A stretch of 64,000 nucleotides of DNA from CAG-390 sp964522215. Its GTDB lineage: Bacteria; Bacillota; Clostridia; Oscillospirales; CAG-272. Of this stretch, positions 53,290-61,240 are shown piece by piece. The notes beneath the pieces were generated by a model. That model saw nothing but the letters and a program-made list of their open reading frames with translations. It was not told the DNA's origin and made no database searches. The translations under genes were made by a program, and so were the position numbers. Where the stretch lies: assembly GCA_964522215.1 (NCBI GenBank), contig CAZFVR010000003.1, forward strand, positions 62,001-126,000. The letters are read 5' to 3'. How positions within the stretch are numbered: position 1 is the first letter of the stretch; the number at the start of each line of letters is the position of its first letter.

Positions 53290-54551
53290 GACCGGAGATC
53301 AAAAATCACGCAAAAACAAAAGCGACATCGCGCCGGCGCATTGCCGCCACCGTTGCCGTCCTGGCTCTCACAGCGCTGCTCCTCCCCGCACTTTCTGCCT
53401 GCAGCGGCAGTGACGGCGGCACGGTAACACTCAATGTTTACAACTGGGGCGAATATATCTCCGATGGCTCGGAGGGTACATTTGACACCAATGCAGAATT
53501 TGAGGCTTGGTACTTTGAAAACTTCGGCAAGCGGGTGCGCGTTAACTACACGACCTATGCCTCAAACGAAGATATGTACGCCAAGCTCAAAAGCGGCGCG
53601 GTGAGATATGATATCGTCATTCCCTCCGATTACATGATAGAGCTGATGATAGAGGAGGGGATGCTTGAAGAGATAGACTTTTCAAACATTCCGAATTATC
53701 AGTACATCCTTGATGATTACAAGGGCTTGTTTTACGATCCCGAAAACAAATACTCCGTCCCTTTCTCATACGGCATGGTGGGCATAATCTACAACACTTC
53801 GATGGTGGAGGGCGAGCCCGACAGTTGGGAACTTATGTGGGACGAACGCTACAGCGGCAAGGTACTGAACTTTAACAACCCGCGTGATGCCTTTGGCACG
53901 GCTATGTACCGTCTTGGTATTGACGTTAATACAACGGCACACGAGGATTGGGATCTTGCCTTTGAGGCGCTCAAGGCACAAAAGCCGCTGGTGCAGAGCT
54001 ATGTAATGGATGAGATCTTCAACAAAATGAAGGGCGCATCCGCCGCCATCGCTCCGTATTATGCAGGTGACTTTCTGACCATGTACGGCGACAACGAGGA
54101 TCTGGCATTCTTTTACCCCCGCGAGGGCACGAATGTTTTTGTTGATGCCGTGTGCATTCCGCGCGGAACGCAGCACAAGGATGTGGCCGAGGCTTATATA
54201 AACTTTCTCCTTTCAGAGGAGGCGGCTGTCGCAAATGCCGAGTATATCGGCTACGCATGCCCCAACAAGCTTGTACGCGAAAATGCCGATTACATCGAGG
54301 CCATGAACGAGATGCATCCGGATGCGTACACCATCCTCTACCCTGAAAATATTGACTTTCTTACATCTTATTACGAGAACCTCTCAAACGAAACACGCGA
54401 TTACATGAATTCGCGTTGGGAGGATCTTAAGATCGAAAGCTCCATTGGCGGCGGCATATACACCACAAGCGCGGTGATAGTTATAGCTCTTATTGCATGG
54501 GCGGTTTACAGCGCCATAAAAAAGAGATATCGCGCCAAGTTCTATGTTTGA
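53286..54551 (+). CDS. potD: Spermidine/putrescine-binding lipoprotein with extra C-terminal membrane helix
   Basis: Extracellular polyamine-binding protein. Hydrophobic leader with a lipobox-like LSAC (Cys near residue 39), then the mature start VTLNVYNWGEYI, the family hallmark. Further typical parts: YDIVIPSDYMIELM, VPFSYGMVGIIYN, WELMWDERYSGKV and PREGTNVFVDAVCIPRG. Canonical PotD is about 350 aa and ends with the binding domain; here 421 aa, with a helix SAVIVIALIAWAVYSAI followed by basic KKRYRAKFYV at the end. The protein may therefore be held at both ends. Starts at GTG 53286 with AAAGGAGGTG upstream. Confidence 0.95.
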   Translation: MRPEIKNHAKTKATSRRRIAATVAVLALTALLLPALSACSGSDGGTVTLNVYNWGEYISDGSEGTFDTNAEFEAWYFENFGKRVRVNYTTYASNEDMYAKLKSGAVRYDIVIPSDYMIELMIEEGMLEEIDFSNIPNYQYILDDYKGLFYDPENKYSVPFSYGMVGIIYNTSMVEGEPDSWELMWDERYSGKVLNFNNPRDAFGTAMYRLGIDVNTTAHEDWDLAFEALKAQKPLVQSYVMDEIFNKMKGASAAIAPYYAGDFLTMYGDNEDLAFFYPREGTNVFVDAVCIPRGTQHKDVAEAYINFLLSEEAAVANAEYIGYACPNKLVRENADYIEAMNEMHPDAYTILYPENIDFLTSYYENLSNETRDYMNSRWEDLKIESSIGGGIYTTSAVIVIALIAWAVYSAIKKRYRAKFYV

Positions 54552-54650
54552 GCGCAGGTCGAAAAAAGTTAAAGTCAATACCGATACCGGATCCCGACTT
54601 TACCCGCAACATTGCGATCAAACAAAATACAAAATAAAATAAAAATATAT

Positions 54651-54728
54651 CGCTGTGGCATTTAAGTGTCACAGCGCAGACCAAAAAAGCGTTCTCGCCA
54701 TGGATCCCCACGGCGAGAACGCTTTTTT
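54651..54728 (+). terminator. Tandem terminators after potD
   Basis: First hairpin CGCTGTG ... CACAGCG (54651-54676); second, stronger, AAAAAAGCGTTCTCGCC / complement (54683-54728), with T-run on the plus strand and A-run on the other side, so it also serves the converging gene. The 249 bp from potD to the next gene hold nothing else. Confidence 0.9.
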
Positions 54729-54800
54729 GTATTGGTACAGAAGATCTAATAAAAGGACCGAAGCGCCGAGAACAAGGCACCCCAAGATACTCTTGCTCTT

Positions 54801-55271
54801 TTAGTTGCGCGAGCATTTTTCGGCATCGATGGCGAGCACGAGCATGAGTGCGCACACCGCATCATCGGGCGAGACTACGTCTATTGCATATGTATCGGTA
54901 AATTTAAAAAGTTCTTTGGAAACGGTGGCAATGTGCCCTCCGCGAGCATCCACTATATCGTAATCCCACTCAAAAAAGTCGCCCTTTACCTGCCAGCCGT
55001 TACAATCGATATTAAAGCGCGGAGTAAAAAGGGAGAACTCTTTGTTTATACAGCCGACATAGCTATCACCAAGATACATCTCAAATTTAGGGAACCATGT
55101 AAGCACGCGCTCCTTGATATACCCCACCTCGCGCCCGGCGGCATCGTATATGCGCAAAAGATGCCCCCACGCAAGCTCGCCGCGCACGACATAAGCACGC
55201 TCCCCTGCCTCATTATATATATCGTAGCTATCGAACCAAGAGAAAAATCTTTGCTTGAAAAGTAGTTTCAT
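54801..55271 (-). CDS. LURP-one-related (YxjI-type) protein
   Basis: 156-aa beta-barrel with a central helix, related to plant LURP1 and phospholipid scramblase folds. Pattern of paired strands with turns: FSWFDSYDIYNEAGERAYVVRGE, RIYDAAGREVGYIKERVL, FEMYLGDSYVGCINKEFSLFTPRFNID, DYDIVDARGGHIATVSKE. No catalytic residues are known for the family; its bacterial role is unclear. The HTH/S24 regulator ends 32 bp upstream on the same strand. Confidence 0.85.
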   Translation of the reverse strand: MKLLFKQRFFSWFDSYDIYNEAGERAYVVRGELAWGHLLRIYDAAGREVGYIKERVLTWFPKFEMYLGDSYVGCINKEFSLFTPRFNIDCNGWQVKGDFFEWDYDIVDARGGHIATVSKELFKFTDTYAIDVVSPDDAVCALMLVLAIDAEKCSRN

Positions 55272-55303
55272 TTGTTTCTTACTTTATTTATGTGCGCCCG
55301 ACA

Positions 55304-56107
55304 TCAGCGGCGTTTGAGCCTGCCGAGCACTCGACCGGCGCAGGAGATCTCGGTGAAATCCTTTAAAAGGATACGGCCGTATTCGGGGTTGAGAGATATG
55401 AGGCAATCGCCGCCGAATATCTTAAAGAAGCCGCTGCCGTCAAGGATATACACACAGGGCTCACCCACCTCAACAGAATCGCAATTTTGCACGAGCAGAA
55501 CATCCCCGCTGTGATATTTTGGCTCCATGCTGTTGCCGCTGATGCGCAGGGCGAAATCCGCGCCCTCCGTCTTTTTATCTCGGGGGATGGTTATGTGCTC
55601 CGCACTGTCGCCGTCAAGATATTCGCCGACTCCGGCGGAAACAGGCAGATCGAACATGGGGATCTCTCGCTTTGCCCCCAACGCACCGCTTGACTCGGAA
55701 TATCTCTTTTTGGCGGTCTGCGCTCTGCCGCGTATCACCACGCCGTCAGCCGACACACCGGTATACTCGGTGCGGCTGATGCGCTCCCCTTCCTTACCGA
55801 GGACAAGGGTGATCAGCTCCTTGCCGTACTGATCAAGGCGGCGATAATCCTCTACCATTTTTATCTCGCTCGGCGTCAGCGTGTAGTTGTTGGTGTTCTC
55901 CGGCTGACCGCTTATTATGTAATCAAGCGAGCAATCAAGCGCGTTGCACACAGCTATTATATTTGAAAGCTTTACCGAATCGGAAATGCCGGCTAAGAAT
56001 TTACTGAGCGTTCCGAGCGGGATGCCGGTCATCAGCGAGAGCTGCTCGTTGGTGATCTTTTTTGCACTTTTGAGCTTTTTTATCCGTTCAAGGTAGTTTT
56101 CTTCCAT
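55304..56107 (-). CDS. HTH-XRE/S24 LexA-like regulator
   Basis: N-terminal XRE helix-turn-helix (residues 5-65: ITNEQLSLMTGIPLGTLSKFLAG) and C-terminal S24 peptidase domain. The self-cleavage serine is S193 (ISGNSMEPKYHSGD) and the lysine K229 (GSGFFKIFGG); a possible cut site is A158-G159 (PVSAGVGEYL). This is the plan of phage CI and of XRE-S24 stress repressors that cut themselves with RecA, not of LexA (which has a winged helix). The promoter at 56150-56178 faces away from a small membrane protein gene, a likely target. 267 aa. GGAGG precedes ATG 56107. Confidence 0.9.
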   Translation of the reverse strand: MEENYLERIKKLKSAKKITNEQLSLMTGIPLGTLSKFLAGISDSVKLSNIIAVCNALDCSLDYIISGQPENTNNYTLTPSEIKMVEDYRRLDQYGKELITLVLGKEGERISRTEYTGVSADGVVIRGRAQTAKKRYSESSGALGAKREIPMFDLPVSAGVGEYLDGDSAEHITIPRDKKTEGADFALRISGNSMEPKYHSGDVLLVQNCDSVEVGEPCVYILDGSGFFKIFGGDCLISLNPEYGRILLKDFTEISCAGRVLGRLKRR

Positions 56108-56149
56108 AATCGAAACAAAACCTCCGTCCTTATTTTCTTTTACGGTCTT

Positions 56150-56178
56150 ATTATAGCACAGTTTTTCCGTTTTGTAAA
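56150..56178 (-). promoter_or_regulatory. Promoter of the HTH/S24 regulator
   Basis: Minus strand TTTACA, 17 bp, TATAAT with extended -10 (TGC). One copy of the repeated TTTTTCCGTTTT lies in its spacer. Confidence 0.78.
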
Positions 56179-56205
56179 TACCTTTTCAAAATATTTTTCC
56201 GTTTT
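56162..56205. repeat. Two direct repeats, possible operators of the S24 regulator
   Basis: TTTTTCCGTTTT occurs at 56162-56173 and again at 56194-56205, 32 bp (about three helical turns) apart. The first lies between -35 and -10 of the regulator; the second is 14 bp upstream of the -35 of the divergent gene. A TTCC...GGAA inverted repeat is found near 56261-56274. Operator role is inference. Confidence 0.45.
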
Positions 56206-56218
56206 TGGCATTTTGGTA

Positions 56219-56247
56219 TTGACAACGGCTCAAAAGTATAGTATAAT
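56219..56247 (+). promoter_or_regulatory. Promoter of the small membrane protein gene
   Basis: Consensus TTGACA, 17 bp, TATAAT. Confidence 0.88.
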
Positions 56248-56288
56248 TCAATCAATGAAATTCCAAATTCGGAACTATGGGGTCTAAG

Positions 56289-56600
56289 ATGAACAAGTGC
56301 TTTAATGATTTACCGCAATATAAGAACCGCAGATATGTGGCATCCTACTCGCGCAGAACACGCTCACGCAGCAAGCTTGAGCTTTTTATTGAGCGACTGC
56401 TTATGATATGCGAGGCGATAGTCGAGGGCTTTGAGACCTCGACCGCAAGAGTCGTTTTAAAGATCGGAATGCTGAGTGTGATGTTTGCGGCGTTCTTTGT
56501 GTTTGTTGCAGCAATAGAGGCAGGCAGTATAGGACTCCTCGGTGCTGCAGTGATATCGCCCGCGCTCGTTTTGGGCTTTGCGGCGGCGCTGAGGCTTTAA
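56289..56600 (+). CDS. Small membrane protein, unknown
   Basis: 103 aa. Residues 1-30 are basic and polar (RRYVASYSRRTRSRSK), then an amphipathic helix (ELFIERLLMICEAIVEG), then two hydrophobic segments (about 58-77 and 82-102) with no tail. No family recognised. ATG 56289 has GGGG 8 nt upstream; ATG 56277 would add four residues. It has a near-perfect promoter and lies opposite an S24 regulator, so it may be made on stress. Size and charge fit a small SOS- or stress-induced membrane protein such as a division inhibitor, but there is no sequence evidence for that. Confidence 0.65.
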   Translation: MNKCFNDLPQYKNRRYVASYSRRTRSRSKLELFIERLLMICEAIVEGFETSTARVVLKIGMLSVMFAAFFVFVAAIEAGSIGLLGAAVISPALVLGFAAALRL

Positions 56601-56627
56601 GCGGAAGCGCAAAGCGCAACGGCGTTC

Positions 56628-57767
56628 TCACGTGCGTGCGGCTTTAATGGATCTTATGACAGCATCGGCAAATATGCGCGCCGTTAGCATTCCGCGTGAT
56701 GATGGGGTGGCTGAGTCAAGCTCGATATGCAATGAGAGCCATGGCGCATTTTGATTAAAACTGCCGCTGTCGACTGTCAAGGTGCAGGCGTAGCTCCCAA
56801 GCTCGCCGTTGATCATATCCGCCAGTGCAACATTTTTGCGAGCCACTCCCTCGGCTCCCCATCCAACGAGCATACCCGGTGCGCCGCCTGCATGCAGATC
56901 GATAACGAGCGCGACGTCGTTGCCCGCCGCCATCTCACAAAGTGCGGTATATGCTCTTGAGTACGAACCGATCCGCCCCGAGGAATCAAATTCCCCATTG
57001 CAGATCTGCGCATCGATCCCCGCCGCAGTGAGAGCCTGCAGCAAGGCCTCGGCGGCATGGGGCACGGGTATACCGTCAGAAAAACACTCGGATGGATGAG
57101 CGCAGGTTACGATCACACTTCCGCCGCGCAGGATCTCAAGGACCTCGGCGCCAAGCTCGGACGAAAGCGCGGCGGGCAGGATACCGCTTTGGGCGAGATC
57201 GATAAAAAGCTCGATATTTCTGCCCTTGGTTGCTGTGACCGCGGTATAATCCTCCCCGTGGTCCTGCAGTGTATCACGCGTTTCATCATCGGCAGTCACC
57301 TTGGGAGTTTCGATGCCAAACTCAGGGCCTTGCGTGACATCGTTCTCCCCCGCCCGGATGCTTGTACCGCTGTTGCCGTGCGGTGCGGTTTCGGCAGGAG
57401 CTTCGGTGTTTTTGGCTCCGAAGATAAACAGCCCCGCGAGGCTTCCGAGTGTTTCACGCGGCTCGCTGCCAAGTCCGGCTGCGGTGGTATACGCGCCAAC
57501 CGTCATGGCAGTTGTAAGCAAAAGTACCATGATAAACGTCAAAAGCGGCGAGGTGTTGTGTTCCTTTTTATTACACCCACAACAGTCGGTATAGTCACCG
57601 AAGTCTCCGATCCGCTCGGTAATAACATCTGGGAGTCGCCGGGGAGCATTTACGCCCTCGGATCCAATACCGTCGCCGAACACATCCACTCGCTCGCGTG
57701 TATCGTCGGCGCTGTCGTATCCGCTTGCGGATATTTCGTTCATCAGATCTCTGTCGTTGCTTTTCAT
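56628..57767 (-). CDS. SpoIIP-like stage II sporulation protein, divergent
   Basis: SpoIIP is a zinc amidase/endopeptidase that, with SpoIID and SpoIIM, removes septal peptidoglycan during engulfment. Here: one membrane helix (residues 74-94), a Thr/Glu-rich linker, then the catalytic region with VIVTCAHPSECFSDG (219-233) for the usual YHTHxxE, SYSRAYTAL (268-276) for the SYxxS block, ALVIDLHAGG (286-295) for IDLHRD and LHIELDS near residue 350. One His of the first motif is Cys and the RD of the third motif is lost, so activity is uncertain. The place after gpr is where spoIIP is found in Bacillus and Clostridium. GGAGG precedes ATG 57767. Confidence 0.72.
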   Translation of the reverse strand: MKSNDRDLMNEISASGYDSADDTRERVDVFGDGIGSEGVNAPRRLPDVITERIGDFGDYTDCCGCNKKEHNTSPLLTFIMVLLLTTAMTVGAYTTAAGLGSEPRETLGSLAGLFIFGAKNTEAPAETAPHGNSGTSIRAGENDVTQGPEFGIETPKVTADDETRDTLQDHGEDYTAVTATKGRNIELFIDLAQSGILPAALSSELGAEVLEILRGGSVIVTCAHPSECFSDGIPVPHAAEALLQALTAAGIDAQICNGEFDSSGRIGSYSRAYTALCEMAAGNDVALVIDLHAGGAPGMLVGWGAEGVARKNVALADMINGELGSYACTLTVDSGSFNQNAPWLSLHIELDSATPSSRGMLTARIFADAVIRSIKAART

Positions 57768-57879
57768 TTTACGGTCATCCTCCGTTTTGATACTTTATTT
57801 TGGTAAAAACCGCTTTCGCCTCTCCTTTGATATTATGCCGGCGCGCGGTGGTTTATTCGGTCAGATTAATTTATTCGAT

Positions 57880-58821
57880 TCATTCGATCACTCCAAACGC
57901 AGAGTTTATGGCGCGGGATATTATATCTGACGCGACGGAGTTGATAAGATCCGCATCCTGCGGACTGACAAAAAAGCTTTGCCTGTTGTCGAGCACTGCT
58001 TTGAGCTTTGGCGGCAAAGCACAGTAATCGCTATTTACCATTCCCGCCTCAAGGAGTGCATCAAAGATCAAGGTCGACGAGCCGACAACGGTCGGCACGC
58101 CGATGGATATTATAGGAACGCCGAGCGTTTTGTAAGTCAGCGCTCCCCTTGTGTTATCAACTCCCGAGCCCGGCGTTATACCCGAATCCGTAAGTTGTAC
58201 CGTGCGGCCGAGACGATCGCAGGAGCGCGCCGCAAGTGCATCAACGACCACTAAAAGATCAGGGCGGACAGTAGCTATCGCACCGCGAAGGACATCTGCA
58301 CTCTCGATCCCTGTGCGACCGATGACCCCCGGAGATATGACGGACACAGCCGAACAGCCAAGTGCACAATAGAGATCACCGTCAAGCTCTCTCAAATGCC
58401 GCGTAGGAGAGATGCGCGCCGCCGTATTCGGGCCGATCGCATCGGCCGTCATATCCGAATTTCCAAGTCCCGCAGCTATAACATCAAAGTTACCGTCCGG
58501 CGGTCTCCCGCATAGTTCACAGGTCAGTTTTATAAGCTCGCACGAAAGCAGATCCCCCACGTTGCGGCAGGACTCGGTCCCCAGCACAGCAAGTGAGCAC
58601 GGGAGTGTGATGGTAATGTATCTGCCTCGTCTGTGACAGAGTCTTTTTGCCGCGCCCTCCGTTACTATCTGCATTCGTTCTATACGTACCATACCGTCGT
58701 TTGTCGCAACGACCTCCTCGCTGTATGATGATCCCTCGCCGCCGTCCCAAGCCTCGCAAGCAAGATCCGTGCCGTTGAACGGCAGGACGGGACGTGCCGC
58801 ATAAAAAGATTTAAATAGCAT
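57880..58821 (-). CDS. gpr: Germination protease
   Basis: A25-family aspartic-type protease that breaks down small acid-soluble spore proteins when spores germinate; made as a zymogen in the forespore. Typical parts: FNGTDLACEAWD at the N-terminus, ITLPCSL, AAGLGNSDMTADAIGPNTA, SPGVIGRTGIESADV, LVVVDALAARS and VQLTDSGITPGSGVDNTR. 313 aa from ATG 58821, where AGAGGATC is 7 nt upstream; a longer frame from 58869 is unlikely. Its presence argues that the organism makes spores. The SpoIIP-like gene follows by 112 bp. Confidence 0.96.
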   Translation of the reverse strand: MLFKSFYAARPVLPFNGTDLACEAWDGGEGSSYSEEVVATNDGMVRIERMQIVTEGAAKRLCHRRGRYITITLPCSLAVLGTESCRNVGDLLSCELIKLTCELCGRPPDGNFDVIAAGLGNSDMTADAIGPNTAARISPTRHLRELDGDLYCALGCSAVSVISPGVIGRTGIESADVLRGAIATVRPDLLVVVDALAARSCDRLGRTVQLTDSGITPGSGVDNTRGALTYKTLGVPIISIGVPTVVGSSTLIFDALLEAGMVNSDYCALPPKLKAVLDNRQSFFVSPQDADLINSVASDIISRAINSAFGVIE

Positions 58822-59025
58822 GTATTTGATCCTCTTTTTTAATTTTTTCACATAATTAAAGGCATTCAATAATGTTTTTTTCGCAAAAAGACTTGCTTTT
58901 ATTCTTTTTTTACATTATAATATTAATATAATGCTCAACGCGCGGCGACGGCATGGTCAAAATACACAAATTCAAGCCTTTAGATTGTGCAACCTGCCGA
59001 ACATTCAAAGACTTTGATTTCACCA

Positions 59026-59054
59026 TTGAAATTTTCATCATTTAGTGATATAAT
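59026..59054 (+). promoter_or_regulatory. Promoter of the family 5 solute-binding protein
   Basis: TTGAAA, 17 bp, TATAAT with extended -10 (TGA). The 200 bp upstream, back to gpr, are AT-rich and hold no gene. Confidence 0.8.
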
Positions 59055-59111
59055 ATATTGAATCTATACGCGCCGTGTGTATGATTTTAATCTGAGGAGG
59101 ATCACACAAAA

Positions 59112-60983
59112 ATGACAAAAAGACTCTTAGCTGTACTTCTCTGCCTGGTCATGTTATCGACCGCTCTCGTTTCCTGCCACGATTCAAAGATCGACGGCAA
59201 GGATGTAAAGGGCGCTGAGATCACCATGTATCTTGCAGACATGATCTATGATTTTGACCCCGCTGTTGTTTACAACAACGCAGATGCACTCAAGCTCTGC
59301 TCTCTTATGTTCGACACACTTTTTAAACTCGATGCCAACGGCAAGGTAACCCCTTCCATAGTCGATAAATATACATACACCAAGGACGAGAACAAAAAAG
59401 AGTACACCCTTATGCTCTACTTCAAGAGCAACAATGCTTGGTCGGACGGTACACCCGTTACAGCCCAAGATGCCGTTTTCACGTGGAAGCGTCTGCTTGA
59501 CTATGAGGCAAGTTATGAGGCTGCAGCTCTGCTTTACGAGATCAAAAACGCCAGACGTGCCAAAGAGGGCGATTGCTCTATCGATGACATCGGCATTTAC
59601 GCCGTTGACGAGCTTGTGCTTGAGATCAGATTTGAACGAGATATCAATCTTGATGAGTTCCTTTTGAATCTTACAAGCGTAGCACTGGCTCCTCTGCGCG
59701 AGGATATCGTTTCACGTAACGAGGACTGGGCAAAGAAGCCCGCCACCATCGCGTGCAGCGGCCCCTTTAAGCTCTATCGTATCAACTACGGTATGTCAGA
59801 GAGTGCATCCGCTTCGATGTATCTCGAAAGGAATCCCTACTATCGCCGCAATTACGAAAAGGATCACCTTGATAAGTCTGTAACTCCCTACCGTATCATC
59901 GTTGACTACTCGATGACGCCCGAGGAGCAGCTCACTGCTTATGAGAACGGCAATATCTTCTATGTCGGCAACATCGCTCTTTCAAAGCGTGCCGAGTACA
60001 AGGATCAGGCCAAGGTATCCGACGGTCTTTCCACTCATACCTATTACCTCAACGAAACAGCTGATATAGCCAAAAAGGATGGCTCTACCGAAAAGCTCTT
60101 TGCCAACCGTGATGTTCGTCTTGCTCTCTCCGCGGCCATAGACCGTCAAAAGCTTGCCGATCTCGTTGTATTTGCAGAGGCTGCAACAGCTCTTGTCTCC
60201 CCCGGCATATTTGACGGAACAAAGGCAAAGACCACATTCCGCAGTGTTGGCGGCGACATTCTTTCCGTAACCGCTGATACAGCCAAGGCTCAGAGCCTTC
60301 TCTCCTCTGCCGGTGTAAACGCTTCGGATTATTCCTTCAGCATTACAGTACGTGCCGAAAACGAAGTTCACTGCGTTATGGCTGATGCGGTCGCCGAAGC
60401 ATGGAATGCTCTTGGCTTTAACGTGACCGTTGATCGTGTTTCTGCCATCATCAATGATGACTTGTACAACGGCGAGATCGCAACAGATATCTGCGATGAT
60501 ATCTTCAATGAGCGCCTTGATGCCAACAAATACGAGGTCATAGCTCTTGATCTCATCGCGTTCTCTGCCAACCCCTATTCTCTGCTGGCTCCCTTTGCAT
60601 TTGATTTCTCCGGCCAGAAACTCAATATCGAAAAGCCCGAGGATTCATTTGATTACAACTACATACTCAACCCCCATCAGACCGGTTACAACAATGAGGC
60701 CTACAACACTCTGCTTGACCAGGTCGCGGAAACAACCGACAGTGCCACTCGCGCAAAGCTTTTGCACGATGCCGAGGCACAGCTCCTTGACGATATGCCT
60801 GTGATCCCCTTGGTATTCAACCAGGATGCTTACCTCTGCTCCAAGGATCTCAGCCGTGTTTCCAGCAGCTACTACGGCTTCCGTGAGTTCACTACCACTA
60901 AGCAGAAGAACTACATGAAGTACATCACCGTCGTCTCTTCTTCGAATGAAGAAACGACCGGCTCCGATGATACAGCAGAGTAA
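59112..60983 (+). CDS. Family 5 extracellular solute-binding lipoprotein (OppA-like)
   Basis: Binding subunit of an oligopeptide-type ABC importer. Leader with lipobox LVSC (Cys 22). Family 5 hallmarks: SLMFDTLFKLDANGKVTPSI, LMLYFKSNNAWSDGTPVTAQDAVFTWKRL (given in parts: YFKSNNAWSDGTPV then AQDAVFTWKRLLD), SGPFKLYRI, RDVRLALSAAIDRQKLAD and a closing PLVFNQDAYL. 623 aa. No permease or ATPase gene is within reach, so it must work with components elsewhere. Codon choice (ATC, CTC, CGT, GCT, AAC favoured) differs from its neighbours and suggests strong expression. GAGGAGG precedes ATG 59112. Confidence 0.93.
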   Translation: MTKRLLAVLLCLVMLSTALVSCHDSKIDGKDVKGAEITMYLADMIYDFDPAVVYNNADALKLCSLMFDTLFKLDANGKVTPSIVDKYTYTKDENKKEYTLMLYFKSNNAWSDGTPVTAQDAVFTWKRLLDYEASYEAAALLYEIKNARRAKEGDCSIDDIGIYAVDELVLEIRFERDINLDEFLLNLTSVALAPLREDIVSRNEDWAKKPATIACSGPFKLYRINYGMSESASASMYLERNPYYRRNYEKDHLDKSVTPYRIIVDYSMTPEEQLTAYENGNIFYVGNIALSKRAEYKDQAKVSDGLSTHTYYLNETADIAKKDGSTEKLFANRDVRLALSAAIDRQKLADLVVFAEAATALVSPGIFDGTKAKTTFRSVGGDILSVTADTAKAQSLLSSAGVNASDYSFSITVRAENEVHCVMADAVAEAWNALGFNVTVDRVSAIINDDLYNGEIATDICDDIFNERLDANKYEVIALDLIAFSANPYSLLAPFAFDFSGQKLNIEKPEDSFDYNYILNPHQTGYNNEAYNTLLDQVAETTDSATRAKLLHDAEAQLLDDMPVIPLVFNQDAYLCSKDLSRVSSSYYGFREFTTTKQKNYMKYITVVSSSNEETTGSDDTAE

Positions 60984-61021
60984 TATCAGCGGAACAAGCA
61001 AGTAAACAATATCACCGATCC

Positions 61022-61070
61022 AACTCCCCGATATATAACGAAACATTCGTTATAGATTGGGGAGTTTTGT
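61022..61070 (+). terminator. Terminator of the family 5 binding protein
   Basis: AACTCCCC ... GGGGAGTT with an inner ATAACGAA/TTCGTTAT stem, followed by TTGTTT. The remaining 170 bp before the next gene carry only its promoter. Confidence 0.88.
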
Positions 61071-61153
61071 TTACAAGACGAGTCTCTCTTGTGCATATTG
61101 CACAAAATCCAAAGAATATTTTTATCCATTATGCTCTATTTACTCAAACGCTA

Positions 61154-61183
61154 TTGACTTTTTACTATTCCTTGTGGTATAAT
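61154..61183 (+). promoter_or_regulatory. Promoter of the family 1 solute-binding protein
   Basis: TTGACT, 18 bp, TATAAT with extended -10 (TGG). Confidence 0.75.
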
Positions 61184-61240
61184 AATGTAGCAATAACAGT
61201 TTAGCAAAAATGCAACAAAGCAAGAAAGGTTGGATAAAAA

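Noticed and set aside
55304..56107. HTH/S24 protein as LexA
   Set aside because: The N-terminal domain is an XRE helix-turn-helix, not the LexA winged helix, and no GAACNNNNGTTC-type SOS box was seen at its promoter.
56162..56205. The two 12-bp repeats as a short CRISPR array
   Set aside because: Only two copies, too short and with a 20-bp spacer; they sit on promoters, so operator sites fit better.
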